Shown: positions 6,061 through 15,100 of the stretch, piece after piece | Numbering within the stretch: the stretch's first letter is position 1 | Layout: each line of letters starts with the position of its first letter | From: Candidatus Dadabacteria bacterium | GTDB taxonomy: Bacteria > Desulfobacterota_D > UBA1144 > Nemesobacterales > Nemesobacteraceae | Assembly (NCBI GenBank): GCA_026706695.1 | Contig: JAPOYE010000085.1 | Span: forward strand, 1 to 44,090 | Length of the DNA: 44,090 bases | Reading direction: 5' to 3' | Notes under the pieces: model-generated | Told to the model about the DNA's origin: nothing | The model's database searches: none | What the model saw: only the letters and a program-made list of their open reading frames with translations | Position numbers and translations under genes: made by a program

Positions 6061-7001
6061 TGTATAGATCCGAAGCCGGAACCTCCACTGCCGGAGGTTC
6101 AAGAGTCGAATCGGTGGTTGACCTTATAGGCAACACCCCTCTCCTGAAACTTTCCGAGACGGCAAAGGAATGCTCTCCCGGAGTCAGTATTTACGCAAAG
6201 GCCGAGTGGTTTAACCCGGGAGGTTCAATAAAAGACCGCCCCGCCCGCAGAATGATCCTGGAAGCCATCCGCTCCGGCGAGCTCACAAAAGACAAGGTCA
6301 TTATGGACTCCTCTTCCGGGAATACAGCGATCGCGTACGCGATGCTCGGGGCCGCGCTCGGGTACGAGGTTGAAATCGTAACGCCTGAGAACGTAAACAC
6401 CGAGAGAAAAAAAGCAATCGAGGCCTACGGGGCGAAAATAACCTTCTCAAGTCCCCTTGAAGGTTCCGACGGAGCGATAAGAATTGCTCACAAGCTGAAA
6501 GCGGATAACCCTGAGAAATATTTCATGCCGGATCAGTACAACAATATTAACAACCTCCTGGCTCACTACGAGACGACTGCGCCCGAGATCTGGGAGCAGA
6601 CAAAGGGCGCCGTGACCCACTTTCTTGCGGGACTCGGCACATCGGGGACTTTCATGGGGACCGGGAAAAGGCTTAAAGAATACAACCCCGATATAAAGAT
6701 AATCGCGATTCAGCCAGAAGAAAGTCTTCACGGACTTGAAGGCATGAAACATATGCCCACTTCAATAGTTCCCGGCATATACGACGAGGAAGCGGCCGAC
6801 GAAACTGTCTTTATCTCGACTGAGAAAGCGTATGAAATGATGGAGCGGCTGATGGATACCGAGGGAATATTCGTAGGTCACTCGGGAGGAGCCGCGGTCT
6901 GCGTAACGCTTGAGTACGCGAAAAAACTGAAAGAAGGAGTGCTCGTGACGATTCTTCCCGACTCGGGCAGAAGGTACCTGAGCGAAGGACTCTGGTGGTA
7001 A
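6060..7001 (+). CDS. cysM: PLP-dependent cysteine synthase (CysM-like)
   Basis: A 313-residue beta-family PLP enzyme that forms cysteine from an activated serine and a sulfide or carrier-bound sulfur donor. Visible motifs are VVDLIGNTPLLKL, the PLP Lys in WFNPGGSIKDRPA, the substrate loop DSSSGNTAIAYA, and the phosphate-binding GLGTSGTFMGTG. The C-terminal part has GIFVGHSGGAAV and a terminal LPDSGRRYLS. The neighbouring JAMM peptidase is homologous in type to Mec of the mycobacterial CysM-CysO-Mec route, which favours a protein-carrier-dependent CysM over free-sulfide CysK. The sulfur donor is not shown by sequence. It overlaps both neighbours, indicating one transcript. Confidence 0.92.
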   Translation: MYRSEAGTSTAGGSRVESVVDLIGNTPLLKLSETAKECSPGVSIYAKAEWFNPGGSIKDRPARRMILEAIRSGELTKDKVIMDSSSGNTAIAYAMLGAALGYEVEIVTPENVNTERKKAIEAYGAKITFSSPLEGSDGAIRIAHKLKADNPEKYFMPDQYNNINNLLAHYETTAPEIWEQTKGAVTHFLAGLGTSGTFMGTGKRLKEYNPDIKIIAIQPEESLHGLEGMKHMPTSIVPGIYDEEAADETVFISTEKAYEMMERLMDTEGIFVGHSGGAAVCVTLEYAKKLKEGVLVTILPDSGRRYLSEGLWW

Positions 7002-7462
7002 AGATATACAGATCGGCCTATCTGGGCATGACACGGGATGCGGAATCCGGTTACCCTTACGAGGTGTGCGGAGTAATGATCGGGAAAGAAGATACCGTCA
7101 TCCACTTTCGCAAATGCGCCAATCTGGTCGCTGACGACAAATCCGAAACAGCGTTTAAGGAAACAGCAGACATTGACAGCAAGCGGTTAAAGGACCGTTA
7201 CGAGCTTGATCCGCGTTCCTACATAGAGGCAGACTCGTGGGCGAGGGAGAACGGTCTTGAGATTCTCGGCATATACCACTCGCACCCGGACCACCCTTCG
7301 GTACCTTCAGAGACGGACAGACAGGTGGCATCGCCCGGATGGGCGTATATAATTTTCTCGGTAAACCGCGGAAAATTCGCCGACGCGAGAGTATGGTACA
7401 TTGACGAGCAAGATTTCCAGTTTGAAGAAAGAAAGTTCGAAGTGCTTAAAGACCCCGACTGA
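6995..7462 (+). CDS. Mec-like JAMM/MPN+ metallopeptidase
   Basis: A 155-residue M67-family protein. The Zn2+ JAMM motif is complete: Glu in YPYEVCGVMIG, then HSHPDHPSVPSETD (His, His, Ser, Asp). In mycobacteria Mec frees cysteine from the CysO-cysteine adduct; related enzymes release homocysteine or other amino acids from ubiquitin-like carriers. It starts at a GTG overlapping the cysM stop by 7 bases, so coupling to cysM is strong. The puzzle is that no ubiquitin-like carrier with a terminal Gly-Gly lies in the operon. Either the carrier gene is elsewhere or the TusA-like protein takes part. Nothing but 60 bp separates it from nuoN. Confidence 0.85.
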   Translation: MVKIYRSAYLGMTRDAESGYPYEVCGVMIGKEDTVIHFRKCANLVADDKSETAFKETADIDSKRLKDRYELDPRSYIEADSWARENGLEILGIYHSHPDHPSVPSETDRQVASPGWAYIIFSVNRGKFADARVWYIDEQDFQFEERKFEVLKDPD

Positions 7463-7522
7463 TGTAATGAAAAAGACAACCGAGACCCGGAGAAGGCTGC
7501 ATATGCCGGGAGAGACGCGACT

Positions 7523-8980
7523 ATGAATATGCAGGTTCTGTTTGAAAGTACGCTGGCTATCCTTCCCGAGTGCGTACTCATACTCGCCGGCCTGCTCATA
7601 CTCATCTGCGCCCCGATTCTGAAAAAAAGATGGACGGGGTCGCTTTTTCTCCTCGCGATCTCAGGAACCGTGCTCTCCCTCATCCTTAACTTCTCCAGGT
7701 TCTCCGGCGAAAGTTCCGCGTTCTCCGGCGCGCTGGTAATCGATTCCTTCTCCGCCTATTTCAACTCCCTTTTTCTCCTGGCGGCGCTTGCGACTATCCT
7801 GTTTTCAAAAGATCACCTCGAGGGACGCACGCAATGGCTTGAGGAGTTCTACGCGCTTGTGCTTTTCTGCACGAGCGGGATGATGGTTCTCGCCTCCTCG
7901 GTCGAACTCATGACGCTTTTCGTGGGGTTCGAAATCATGTCAATCGCCGTCTACATACTCTCGGGGTTCAGAAGCAAATCCCTCGACTCTACAGAATCAG
8001 GCGTAAAATACCTTGTTCTTGGAGGCTTCTCTTCCGCGGTGCTGCTTTTTGGAATCGCCCTTCTCTACGGGGCTACCGGTTCCACTTTTCTGGAGGAAAT
8101 TCTAAAAAGTCCGGGGAATCTTCCGATGTATGTATGCGGAGCCGCCTTTGTGGCAGTGGGAGTCATTTTCAAGATAGGAGCCGTGCCGCTTCACCAGTGG
8201 GTGCCCGATATCTACGACGGAGCTCCCCTCACGGTTACGGGATACATGTCCGTTGCGGTAAAAGCGGCGGCTTTTGTGCTGCTGCTGAGAATATTTCTCG
8301 GCTCCGCTCCGGGATTTGAAAACTACATGACGGCCGCGGTGCAGATTGCGGCAGTGCTGACCATGGTAGTGGGGAATATAGCCGCCATATATCAAAAAAG
8401 CGTGAAGAGAATGCTTGCCTACTCAAGTGTGGCACACGCTGGATACGCCCTCGTCGGGGTAGCGGCAGTTTTCTCAGACTCTTCGGTCGGAAGCGGGAGC
8501 GTTCTTTATTATCTGTTTGCCTATACTTTTATGAACCTCGGAGCTTTCGGAATCCTCGCCTACGCGAGCAGGGAGGGGAACGATTGTGACACTTTCGAGA
8601 GGATATCGGGACTCTGGAGCAGAAAACCGGCGGCATCGCTCGCACTTGGAGTATTTATGTTCTCGCTTGCGGGAATTCCGCCGACTATAGGATTTTTCGG
8701 GAAATACAGGGTGTTTTTAGCTGCAGTCGACGCCAATCTGACGCCGCTTGCAGTAATAGGAATAATAGCAAGCGTAATCTCCGCGTACTACTATCTCAAG
8801 GTGCTCGTCTACGCGTTTATGAGGGAAGACAGTTACGGGGCAAGCGCAAACAAACCGCTTTCGGGGGCTACAATTGCGGTGCTTACCGCAGTCACGGTTT
8901 TTTTCGGTATATTTCCTTTCTTGTCATGGGATCTAGCAGCTCAGGCCTCAAACACTCTTCTCGCCGCAATCGCGTTTTAG
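7523..8980 (+). CDS. nuoN: NADH-quinone oxidoreductase subunit N
   Basis: A 485-residue, proton-pumping antiporter-like subunit of respiratory complex I with about 13-14 hydrophobic helices. Characteristic segments are GFEIMSIAVYILSGF (the conserved Glu of TM5), the helix pair with GVIFKIGAVPLHQWVPDIYD (conserved Lys), and VKRMLAYSSVAHAGYALVG, then FMFSLAGIPPTIGFFGKY. The start ATG at 7523 precedes the first helix. Length matches NuoN rather than NuoL or NuoM. It stands apart from the other nuo genes: nuoA-D lie on the opposite strand at 27190-29829 and nuoE-M are not in the window. Confidence 0.93.
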   Translation: MNMQVLFESTLAILPECVLILAGLLILICAPILKKRWTGSLFLLAISGTVLSLILNFSRFSGESSAFSGALVIDSFSAYFNSLFLLAALATILFSKDHLEGRTQWLEEFYALVLFCTSGMMVLASSVELMTLFVGFEIMSIAVYILSGFRSKSLDSTESGVKYLVLGGFSSAVLLFGIALLYGATGSTFLEEILKSPGNLPMYVCGAAFVAVGVIFKIGAVPLHQWVPDIYDGAPLTVTGYMSVAVKAAAFVLLLRIFLGSAPGFENYMTAAVQIAAVLTMVVGNIAAIYQKSVKRMLAYSSVAHAGYALVGVAAVFSDSSVGSGSVLYYLFAYTFMNLGAFGILAYASREGNDCDTFERISGLWSRKPAASLALGVFMFSLAGIPPTIGFFGKYRVFLAAVDANLTPLAVIGIIASVISAYYYLKVLVYAFMREDSYGASANKPLSGATIAVLTAVTVFFGIFPFLSWDLAAQASNTLLAAIAF

Positions 8981-9039
8981 ACTGCAAGGGGGTTTTATTT
9001 CGCCCGAGCGGGGAGGATTTTTATTTCAGAATTTAGGAA

Positions 9040-11238
9040 ATGGAAAAAGGCAAGGACACTCAAGGCGTATTTGTAGATGTGATGGCGGTTTTTTTCTTCG
9101 CCCTCGGCGTATTTACCTTCGTAAGTCTTCTGGCTTTCAGCAACCTTCTTGAAATCGACGTAAAAGGCGCAATGGGAGGCACTGGCCTTTACGTGTCGCA
9201 CTCCCTTGGAAGTTCCTTCGGGACGCTTTCCTTCGTATTTCCCGTGTTGATGTTCTACGCGTCTTACGTGATCCTGAGAAAGCGGCCCGCCCAGAAAATA
9301 TACTGGAAGCTTTTCTCCACGATTATTTTCCTTCTCTCCTCGACCACCCTGCTAGGGCTTGTTTACGGAAAAAGCTCCCTTCTGGGATACTCGCCGGCCG
9401 GGGGATGGTTGGGTCTTGCGATCTCCAGGGAATTCGCGCAAAACATCCTGGGGACCTTTGGAACATACATTATCGCCATAATCGTCATATTCGTCTCCGT
9501 GATAATAGCAACGGAAACCAAGATCGCCACCGTAGTGAAAATCATCCGCCTTCTCTTCTCAGGTGTGTTAAAAGGAATTTCTGCACCGATCGGTGCGCTG
9601 AGACGCGCTGCCGCACGAAGGGGCACCCGAGGAAAAAAGAAGCAAGACGCACCAAAGGCGACCCCCAGGGCGGCAAAAACCACGGCCACAGAACACAAGC
9701 AACAAGCCGACACGGAACCACAGATAGTCTTCACTCCTCCCGCACCCGACAAGAAAGACGAGCCGTCCCCTGCCGCGCCCGAGAGCAAATGGCTTGACTT
9801 CTCCCTCCCCTCAATTGATCTGCTTGACCCGAAAATCGACACGTCGGTAGAGATAGACAAGGAGGCCATGTACCGGAAGGCCACATTGATCGAGGAAAAG
9901 CTTGCGGACTTCGGAGTAACCGGAAAGATCATGGAAATACGTCCCGGCCCGGTTATCACGATGTTTGAATACAAGCCCGCCCCGGGAATAAAAATAAACA
10001 AAATATCGTCCCTTGAAGGTGATCTGGCAATGGGTCTTAAGGCGCTGAGCATAAGAATCATAGCCCCCATACCGGGAAAGGACGTGGTCGGAATAGAGGT
10101 GCCGAACGAAAGCAGGGAGATAGTGGTGCTGCGGGAACTTTTCGAGAGCAGTTCGTTCATGGAGAAAAAATCGATGCTCACCATCGCCCTCGGAAAAGAC
10201 ATATCCGGAAAACCGCGCTACATGGACCTTCAGACCGCCCCGCACCTTATGATCGCCGGAACTACGGGTTCGGGCAAAAGCGTGCTCCTAAACGCCGCAA
10301 TCACAAGCCTGCTCTACAGGGCGACCCCTTATGAGCTCAAGATGATAATGATAGATCCGAAGATGCTCGAGCTTTCCATATACGAAGACATTCCCCACCT
10401 GCTCCACCCGGTGGTAACCGAATCGAAAAAAGCCGTGGCCGCCCTTAAGTGGCTGGTCGGGGAAATGGATTCCAGATACAGGATGCTCTCCGAGGAAGGG
10501 GTAAGGGACATAGACAGCTATAACAGGAAGCTTGAAGCGCTTGAAATCGAAGAAAAACAGCTCAGGTGGCTTCCCTACATAGTCGTTATCATAGACGAGC
10601 TCGCCGACCTGATGATGGTCTCCCCGAGCGATGTCAAGGACTCGATAATAAGGCTCGCGCAGAAAGCCAGGGCGGCGGGAATTCATATAATAGTCTCCAC
10701 ACAGCGCCCCTCGGCGGACGTGGTGGCGGGACTCATAAAGGCTAACTTCCCGGCGCGCATATCCTTTCTCGTATCTTCAAAAGTGGATTCAAGAATCATA
10801 CTTGACACAGGGGGAGCTGAGACCCTGCTCGGAAAGGGGGACATGCTTTTTCTCGCATCCGGCGGGAGCAACCTCTTAAGACTGCAGGGCGCGCTTATAT
10901 CCGACGATGAAAGAAAACGGGTAACGGATTTTCTAAGGTCCCAGGCAGACCCGGTCTACATAGAAGAGATAACAAAAGACGACCCGGACGATGAGAGCGC
11001 GGGAGTCAGCGAAGACGAAAAAGACGAGCTCTACGAAACCGCGCTCGGCATAATAGCCGAAACGGGACAGGCATCCATCTCCATGATACAGAGAAGGCTC
11101 AAGATAGGATATAACCGCGCGGCCAGGATCGTTGAGACAATGGAAAAAGAAGGTCTTATAGGTCCTCAGGGAGCCGCCGGCAAACCGAGAGAAGTCTACG
11201 TGAACATGATTAAAGCGGACAGGGGAAACTCGGATTGA
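9040..11238 (+). CDS. ftsK: DNA translocase FtsK/SpoIIIE
   Basis: A 732-residue septal DNA pump coordinating chromosome dimer resolution and division. Four N-terminal membrane helices (about residues 10-35, 65-90, 95-115 and 145-165) anchor it. A Lys/Ala/Pro-rich linker (about 180-260) is shorter than in E. coli FtsK. The alpha/beta motor has Walker A GTTGSGKS near 407 and Walker B VVIIDELADLMM near 517, then RAAGIHIIVSTQRPSADV. The C-terminal gamma domain (about 660-725), with ETGQASISMIQRRLKIGYNR, would read KOPS-like sequences. The ATG lies behind AGGAAA. It overlaps lolA by 4 bases (TTGA). Confidence 0.95.
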   Translation: MEKGKDTQGVFVDVMAVFFFALGVFTFVSLLAFSNLLEIDVKGAMGGTGLYVSHSLGSSFGTLSFVFPVLMFYASYVILRKRPAQKIYWKLFSTIIFLLSSTTLLGLVYGKSSLLGYSPAGGWLGLAISREFAQNILGTFGTYIIAIIVIFVSVIIATETKIATVVKIIRLLFSGVLKGISAPIGALRRAAARRGTRGKKKQDAPKATPRAAKTTATEHKQQADTEPQIVFTPPAPDKKDEPSPAAPESKWLDFSLPSIDLLDPKIDTSVEIDKEAMYRKATLIEEKLADFGVTGKIMEIRPGPVITMFEYKPAPGIKINKISSLEGDLAMGLKALSIRIIAPIPGKDVVGIEVPNESREIVVLRELFESSSFMEKKSMLTIALGKDISGKPRYMDLQTAPHLMIAGTTGSGKSVLLNAAITSLLYRATPYELKMIMIDPKMLELSIYEDIPHLLHPVVTESKKAVAALKWLVGEMDSRYRMLSEEGVRDIDSYNRKLEALEIEEKQLRWLPYIVVIIDELADLMMVSPSDVKDSIIRLAQKARAAGIHIIVSTQRPSADVVAGLIKANFPARISFLVSSKVDSRIILDTGGAETLLGKGDMLFLASGGSNLLRLQGALISDDERKRVTDFLRSQADPVYIEEITKDDPDDESAGVSEDEKDELYETALGIIAETGQASISMIQRRLKIGYNRAARIVETMEKEGLIGPQGAAGKPREVYVNMIKADRGNSD

Positions 11239-11894
11239 GAAAAATCGCGCTTGCGGCAGCGCTTTTCGCCACCTCCCTTCTTTTTACCGCGCAGCCCGCG
11301 AGGACCCAGGACCCAAGCACTGTTGTAAGCGGCATCCAGAAAAAATACGCTTCGATAAACGACCTCAGCTCTCCATTCACCCAGGTGACCCGGATAAAGG
11401 ACCTCGATGAGAAAATCGCTTCCTCGGGCAAGGTGTGGTTCAAAAAACCCGGGATGATGAAGTGGCAGTACGAAGAGCCATGGAAAGATACGATTGTTTC
11501 TGACGGAAAGAAGGTCTGGTATTTCGACAGCCGGGAGAACCAGGCAACCGAGATGGAAATTGAAAGCGTCTGGGCAGACTCTCTCGGTTCCTATACCATC
11601 ATTTCCATACTGGAGGATCTTGACCGCCTTTTCGATGTCCGACCGGCTGCCGGAAGCGCGGACGAGCGGGGGAATGTCCTCCTTGACCTGAAACAGAAAA
11701 ACCGGGAGCAGTCAAAGCAGGTAACGATAGCAGTCGACCCCAAGACCTACATGCTAAGAGAAATCATAATCGGCGATATCTTCGGAAACATTACGGTCAT
11801 AAAACTGGGCACCCCGGAAGTTAACCTCGGCATTGCCGATTCGTTTTTCAGTTTCAAAAAACCGAAGGGGGCAAAAATGGAGACTTTTCCCTGA
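11235..11894 (+). CDS. lolA: Outer-membrane lipoprotein carrier protein LolA
   Basis: LolA carries lipoproteins from the LolCDE complex through the periplasm. The 219-residue precursor starts with a signal peptide (LRKIALAAALFATSLLFTAQ...) probably cleaved near residue 25. The mature part shows the fold pattern IQKKYASINDLSSPFTQVTR, then GKVWFKKPGMMKWQYEEPWK and DGKKVWYFDSRENQATEM, and later DPKTYMLREIIIGDIFGN. The start is a TTG overlapping the ftsK stop, with AGGGGA 8 bases upstream. ftsK-lolA adjacency is common in Gram-negatives. This is the last gene with core-type codon use before the PKS block. Confidence 0.92.
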   Translation: MRKIALAAALFATSLLFTAQPARTQDPSTVVSGIQKKYASINDLSSPFTQVTRIKDLDEKIASSGKVWFKKPGMMKWQYEEPWKDTIVSDGKKVWYFDSRENQATEMEIESVWADSLGSYTIISILEDLDRLFDVRPAAGSADERGNVLLDLKQKNREQSKQVTIAVDPKTYMLREIIIGDIFGNITVIKLGTPEVNLGIADSFFSFKKPKGAKMETFP

Positions 11895-12188
11895 GACCCT
11901 CTAGTTGACCTTGCGTTCGTCCATGCAGCAGGCAGGGACGTCAAGCGTGCCGTGCACCCCTCATCCCGCCCGCAAATCTTAAATAAAACTGCCGCCTGTA
12001 TTTAGCGTGAGATAGTCGTGGCATGAGCGAAGAAGAGCTTTGTTCCCTGTCCATCCCTATGCTAAACTTTTCCGAAAGAGAACTATCAAAGCCAGTGGTG
12101 AGCTGAAAACCGTTTTACAAGACGGAAACAGTTCAGGCTGAGGTAACGGATAGAGCCATCAGTTCATAATCTTGGGAGGAAGATTTCG
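11895..12188 (+). promoter_or_regulatory. Intergenic leader of the PKS gene with promoter-like element and hairpin
   Basis: This 294-bp gap has no convincing gene. TTGTTC (12040-12045) and TAAACT (12063-12068) are separated by 17 bp and could drive the PKS with a leader of about 115 bases. Inside that leader an imperfect hairpin spans 12103-12136: CTGAA pairs with TTCAG and CCGT with ACGG around the loop TTTACAAG. GGGAGGAAG sits about 8 bases before the PKS ATG. The promoter call is by pattern only. Confidence 0.35.
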
Positions 12189-15100
12189 ATGACGAAGTCA
12201 AACAACTCTTGCGATTCTTCCGGGGAATCACAGCCCCACTCTGAAACTCAGAAACAGGAAAAATCTGGATTCGGTCCACCGATAGCAATCGTGGGCATGG
12301 GGTGCCGGTTCCCCGGCGCACCGAGCATACCGGCCTTTTGGCGCCTGCTCGAAGCCGGCCAGAATACAGTGATGGAGGGCGTCCCGGGTTCCGGCATCGG
12401 ACGTATGGACGAGCTTTTCCCCGATGGACAGATTCCGAGCAAGGCCTGTCGTTTCTGTGCCTATGTCGACGGAATCGAGGAGTTCGACGCGGGGTTCTTT
12501 CGCATTTCTCCGGTCGAGGCCCAGTTGCTGGATCCACAGCAGCGGATGATGCTGGAAACCACTTGGGAGGCTCTCGAGGATGCGGGCATGGACCCGGATC
12601 GGCTGAGGGGCACCCGCACCGGGGTATACACCGGGATCAGCAACGACGAATACAGGATGCTGGTAGTGGAGTCAAGGAAACCTGCCGATGCCGCCTCATG
12701 TCTTTATGCTCTGAGCGGCACGAACCTGAACGGTACCAGCGGACGGGTCTCTTTCGTGCTGGGCCTCATGGGACCGGCAAAGGCAGTGGACGCCGCGTGC
12801 GCGTCGTCCATGGTGTCGGTCCACGACGCGGTGGCGGACCTGCAGCAGGGCAAGGCGGATCTGGCCATTGCGGGCGGTGTGCAGGCTATCCTGAACAGTC
12901 GTATATTCGAACTCCGTGCGGATGCGATGATGCTGTCTCCGGACGGGCAGTGCAAGACGTTCGATGCATCTGCGAACGGTTACGTGCGCGGCGAAGGTTG
13001 CGGCGTCGTTATCCTGAAGCGCCTCAGCGAGGCCGAGGAGGACGGCGATCGGATCTGGGGGGTGATCCGAGGCTCGGCGGTGAATAACGGCGGGGCCAGC
13101 ACCGGACTGACCGTACCGCACATCCCCGCACTGGAACAGGTGATGGAAGCGGCCCTGTCCGACGCCGGAGTTCCTGCTTCGGATGTGGATTACCTGGAGG
13201 CACACGGGACTGGAACAGCTGTAGGCGACCCGATTGAGATCGACGCCGTCTCCGCCGTCTACGGCAAAGGACGCAAAGCCGATCGTCCTCTTTTGATCGG
13301 TTCCGTAAAGACCAATATCGGCCACCTCGAGTCGGCTGCCGGAATCGCCGGTCTGATCAAGGCGGTGCTGGTGATGCAGCGCGGAGTGATTCCGAAGCAT
13401 CTGCACTTCCAGGCCCCCAACCCTAGTCTCGATTGGGACCGACTGCCTTTGAAAATTACTTCGTCCATGATGGACTTGCCCGAGCGTGGCGGACGGCCGC
13501 GACTGGCGGGAGTAAACTCCTTCGGGATATCCGGAACAAACGCCCACATAGTGGTGGAAGAATACATCGCCCCAGGGGGATTGCCCTACGGAAAGAATGA
13601 GCTTGCGGGCTCAGCCCAGGCGGTGACAGTCTCTCTGCCGGAGACCGTGGAGAGTTTGCCGTTGCCGGAGCAAGAATTAAAGAGGCGCGAGACCCGTTTG
13701 CTGCCGCTGTCCGGAAAATCGGTGAACGCGCTCCGGGAACTTGCGGAGCGTTACCTCTCATGGCTGGATGAGCATCCAGAGGATCTTGCTTCCCAAAACG
13801 CCTCGGTAGAACCCTTGCTCTCGGACATGGCGTGGACTGCAGGCGTAGGAAGGAGCCATTTTGATCACCGTGCGGGCGTGGTGTTTCGGGATACCGGGTC
13901 GCTGCGGGAGGGGCTGAAAGCGCTGGGGGATGTGAGCGAGAGTCCGGGGCCGCAAACACCGACGAAGATAGCGTTCGCTTATACCGGGCAAGGAAGCCAA
14001 TGGACCGGCATGGGAAAGGCGCTCTACGAACGTGAGCCGGTGGCGCGGGCGGTTCTTGACCGCTGTGAAGAGGTGTTTAGGGACGAAAGGGGCGCCTCGC
14101 TGCTTGACGTGATGTTCGGGGGCGGCGAGGGCGATCTGGGCGATACGGCGTGGGAACAGCCAGCCCTCTATGCCCTCGAGTGCGCGCTCACGGCGCTCTG
14201 GTCGAGCGTAGGAGTTCGTCCCAGCATAGTGTTGGGGCACAGCGTCGGGGAACTGGCGGCGGCGCAGGCAGCAGGAGTGTTCAGCCTGGAGGATGGAATG
14301 CGGTTTGCCGCGGCACGGGGCACCCTGCTGTCGGAAACCGAACCGGGCACAATGGCAGCGGTTTTTGCCACTCCGGCACGAGTGGCGTCGACGGTCGAAG
14401 AGCTGAACGAATCATCTGACAGTGTTGGGCTGAGCATCTCGGCGGACAACGGCACCCACCAAGTGGTGAGCGGCCCGATTGCAGAAATTGAAGCCATCTC
14501 GAAGCGTTTCGAATCGGAAGGAGTCCGGGTAAGACGATTGAACACGGCCCGCGCGTTCCACAGCGCCTTGGTGGAGCCAGCTCTGGACATGCTGGAAGCT
14601 TCCTTGGATAATGTGGCGGTCGAGCCACCCTCCCTCACCGTGGTCAGCAACCTGACTGGCCAAGTGGTGGAGCCTGGCCAGGCGCTGGACGGAGCCTACT
14701 GGAGGCAGCATGCCCGCGAGAAAGTGGCATTCGCCCGCGGTGTCCGGACGTTGGCGGAACTCGGGGTGGACTTGGTGTTGGAAATAGGGCCGAGACCGAT
14801 CCTGGCCACGATGACTCGCTCGGCCTGGCCGGACTCGGTACAGACACCGGCGCCCATGGTGCTGTCGAGTCTGCGCCCACCGTCTGGTGAATCCTCAGCG
14901 TCCGCGGATGGCGCCGATTTCACGCAGGCCGTCACGGAAGCGTATCAGGCGGGGCTCCCGATTCGTTTTGAAGGGCTCTTTGCGGGAGAGGCGCGCCATC
15001 GCATCTCGCTGCCAAGCTATCCATTCCAACGCGAACGCCATTGGCTCGATTCGAAGAGAAAACAGCGCTCGGGCGTCGGCCACCCCTTACTGGGGGTCCG

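Noticed and set aside
12302-13087. Long open frame (261 codons) in another frame inside the PKS gene
   Set aside because: It overlaps the KS1 coding frame entirely, is Arg/Gly-rich as expected for a shifted GC-rich frame, and matches no family. Many similar frames across 12.2-22.5 kb were dismissed for the same reason.
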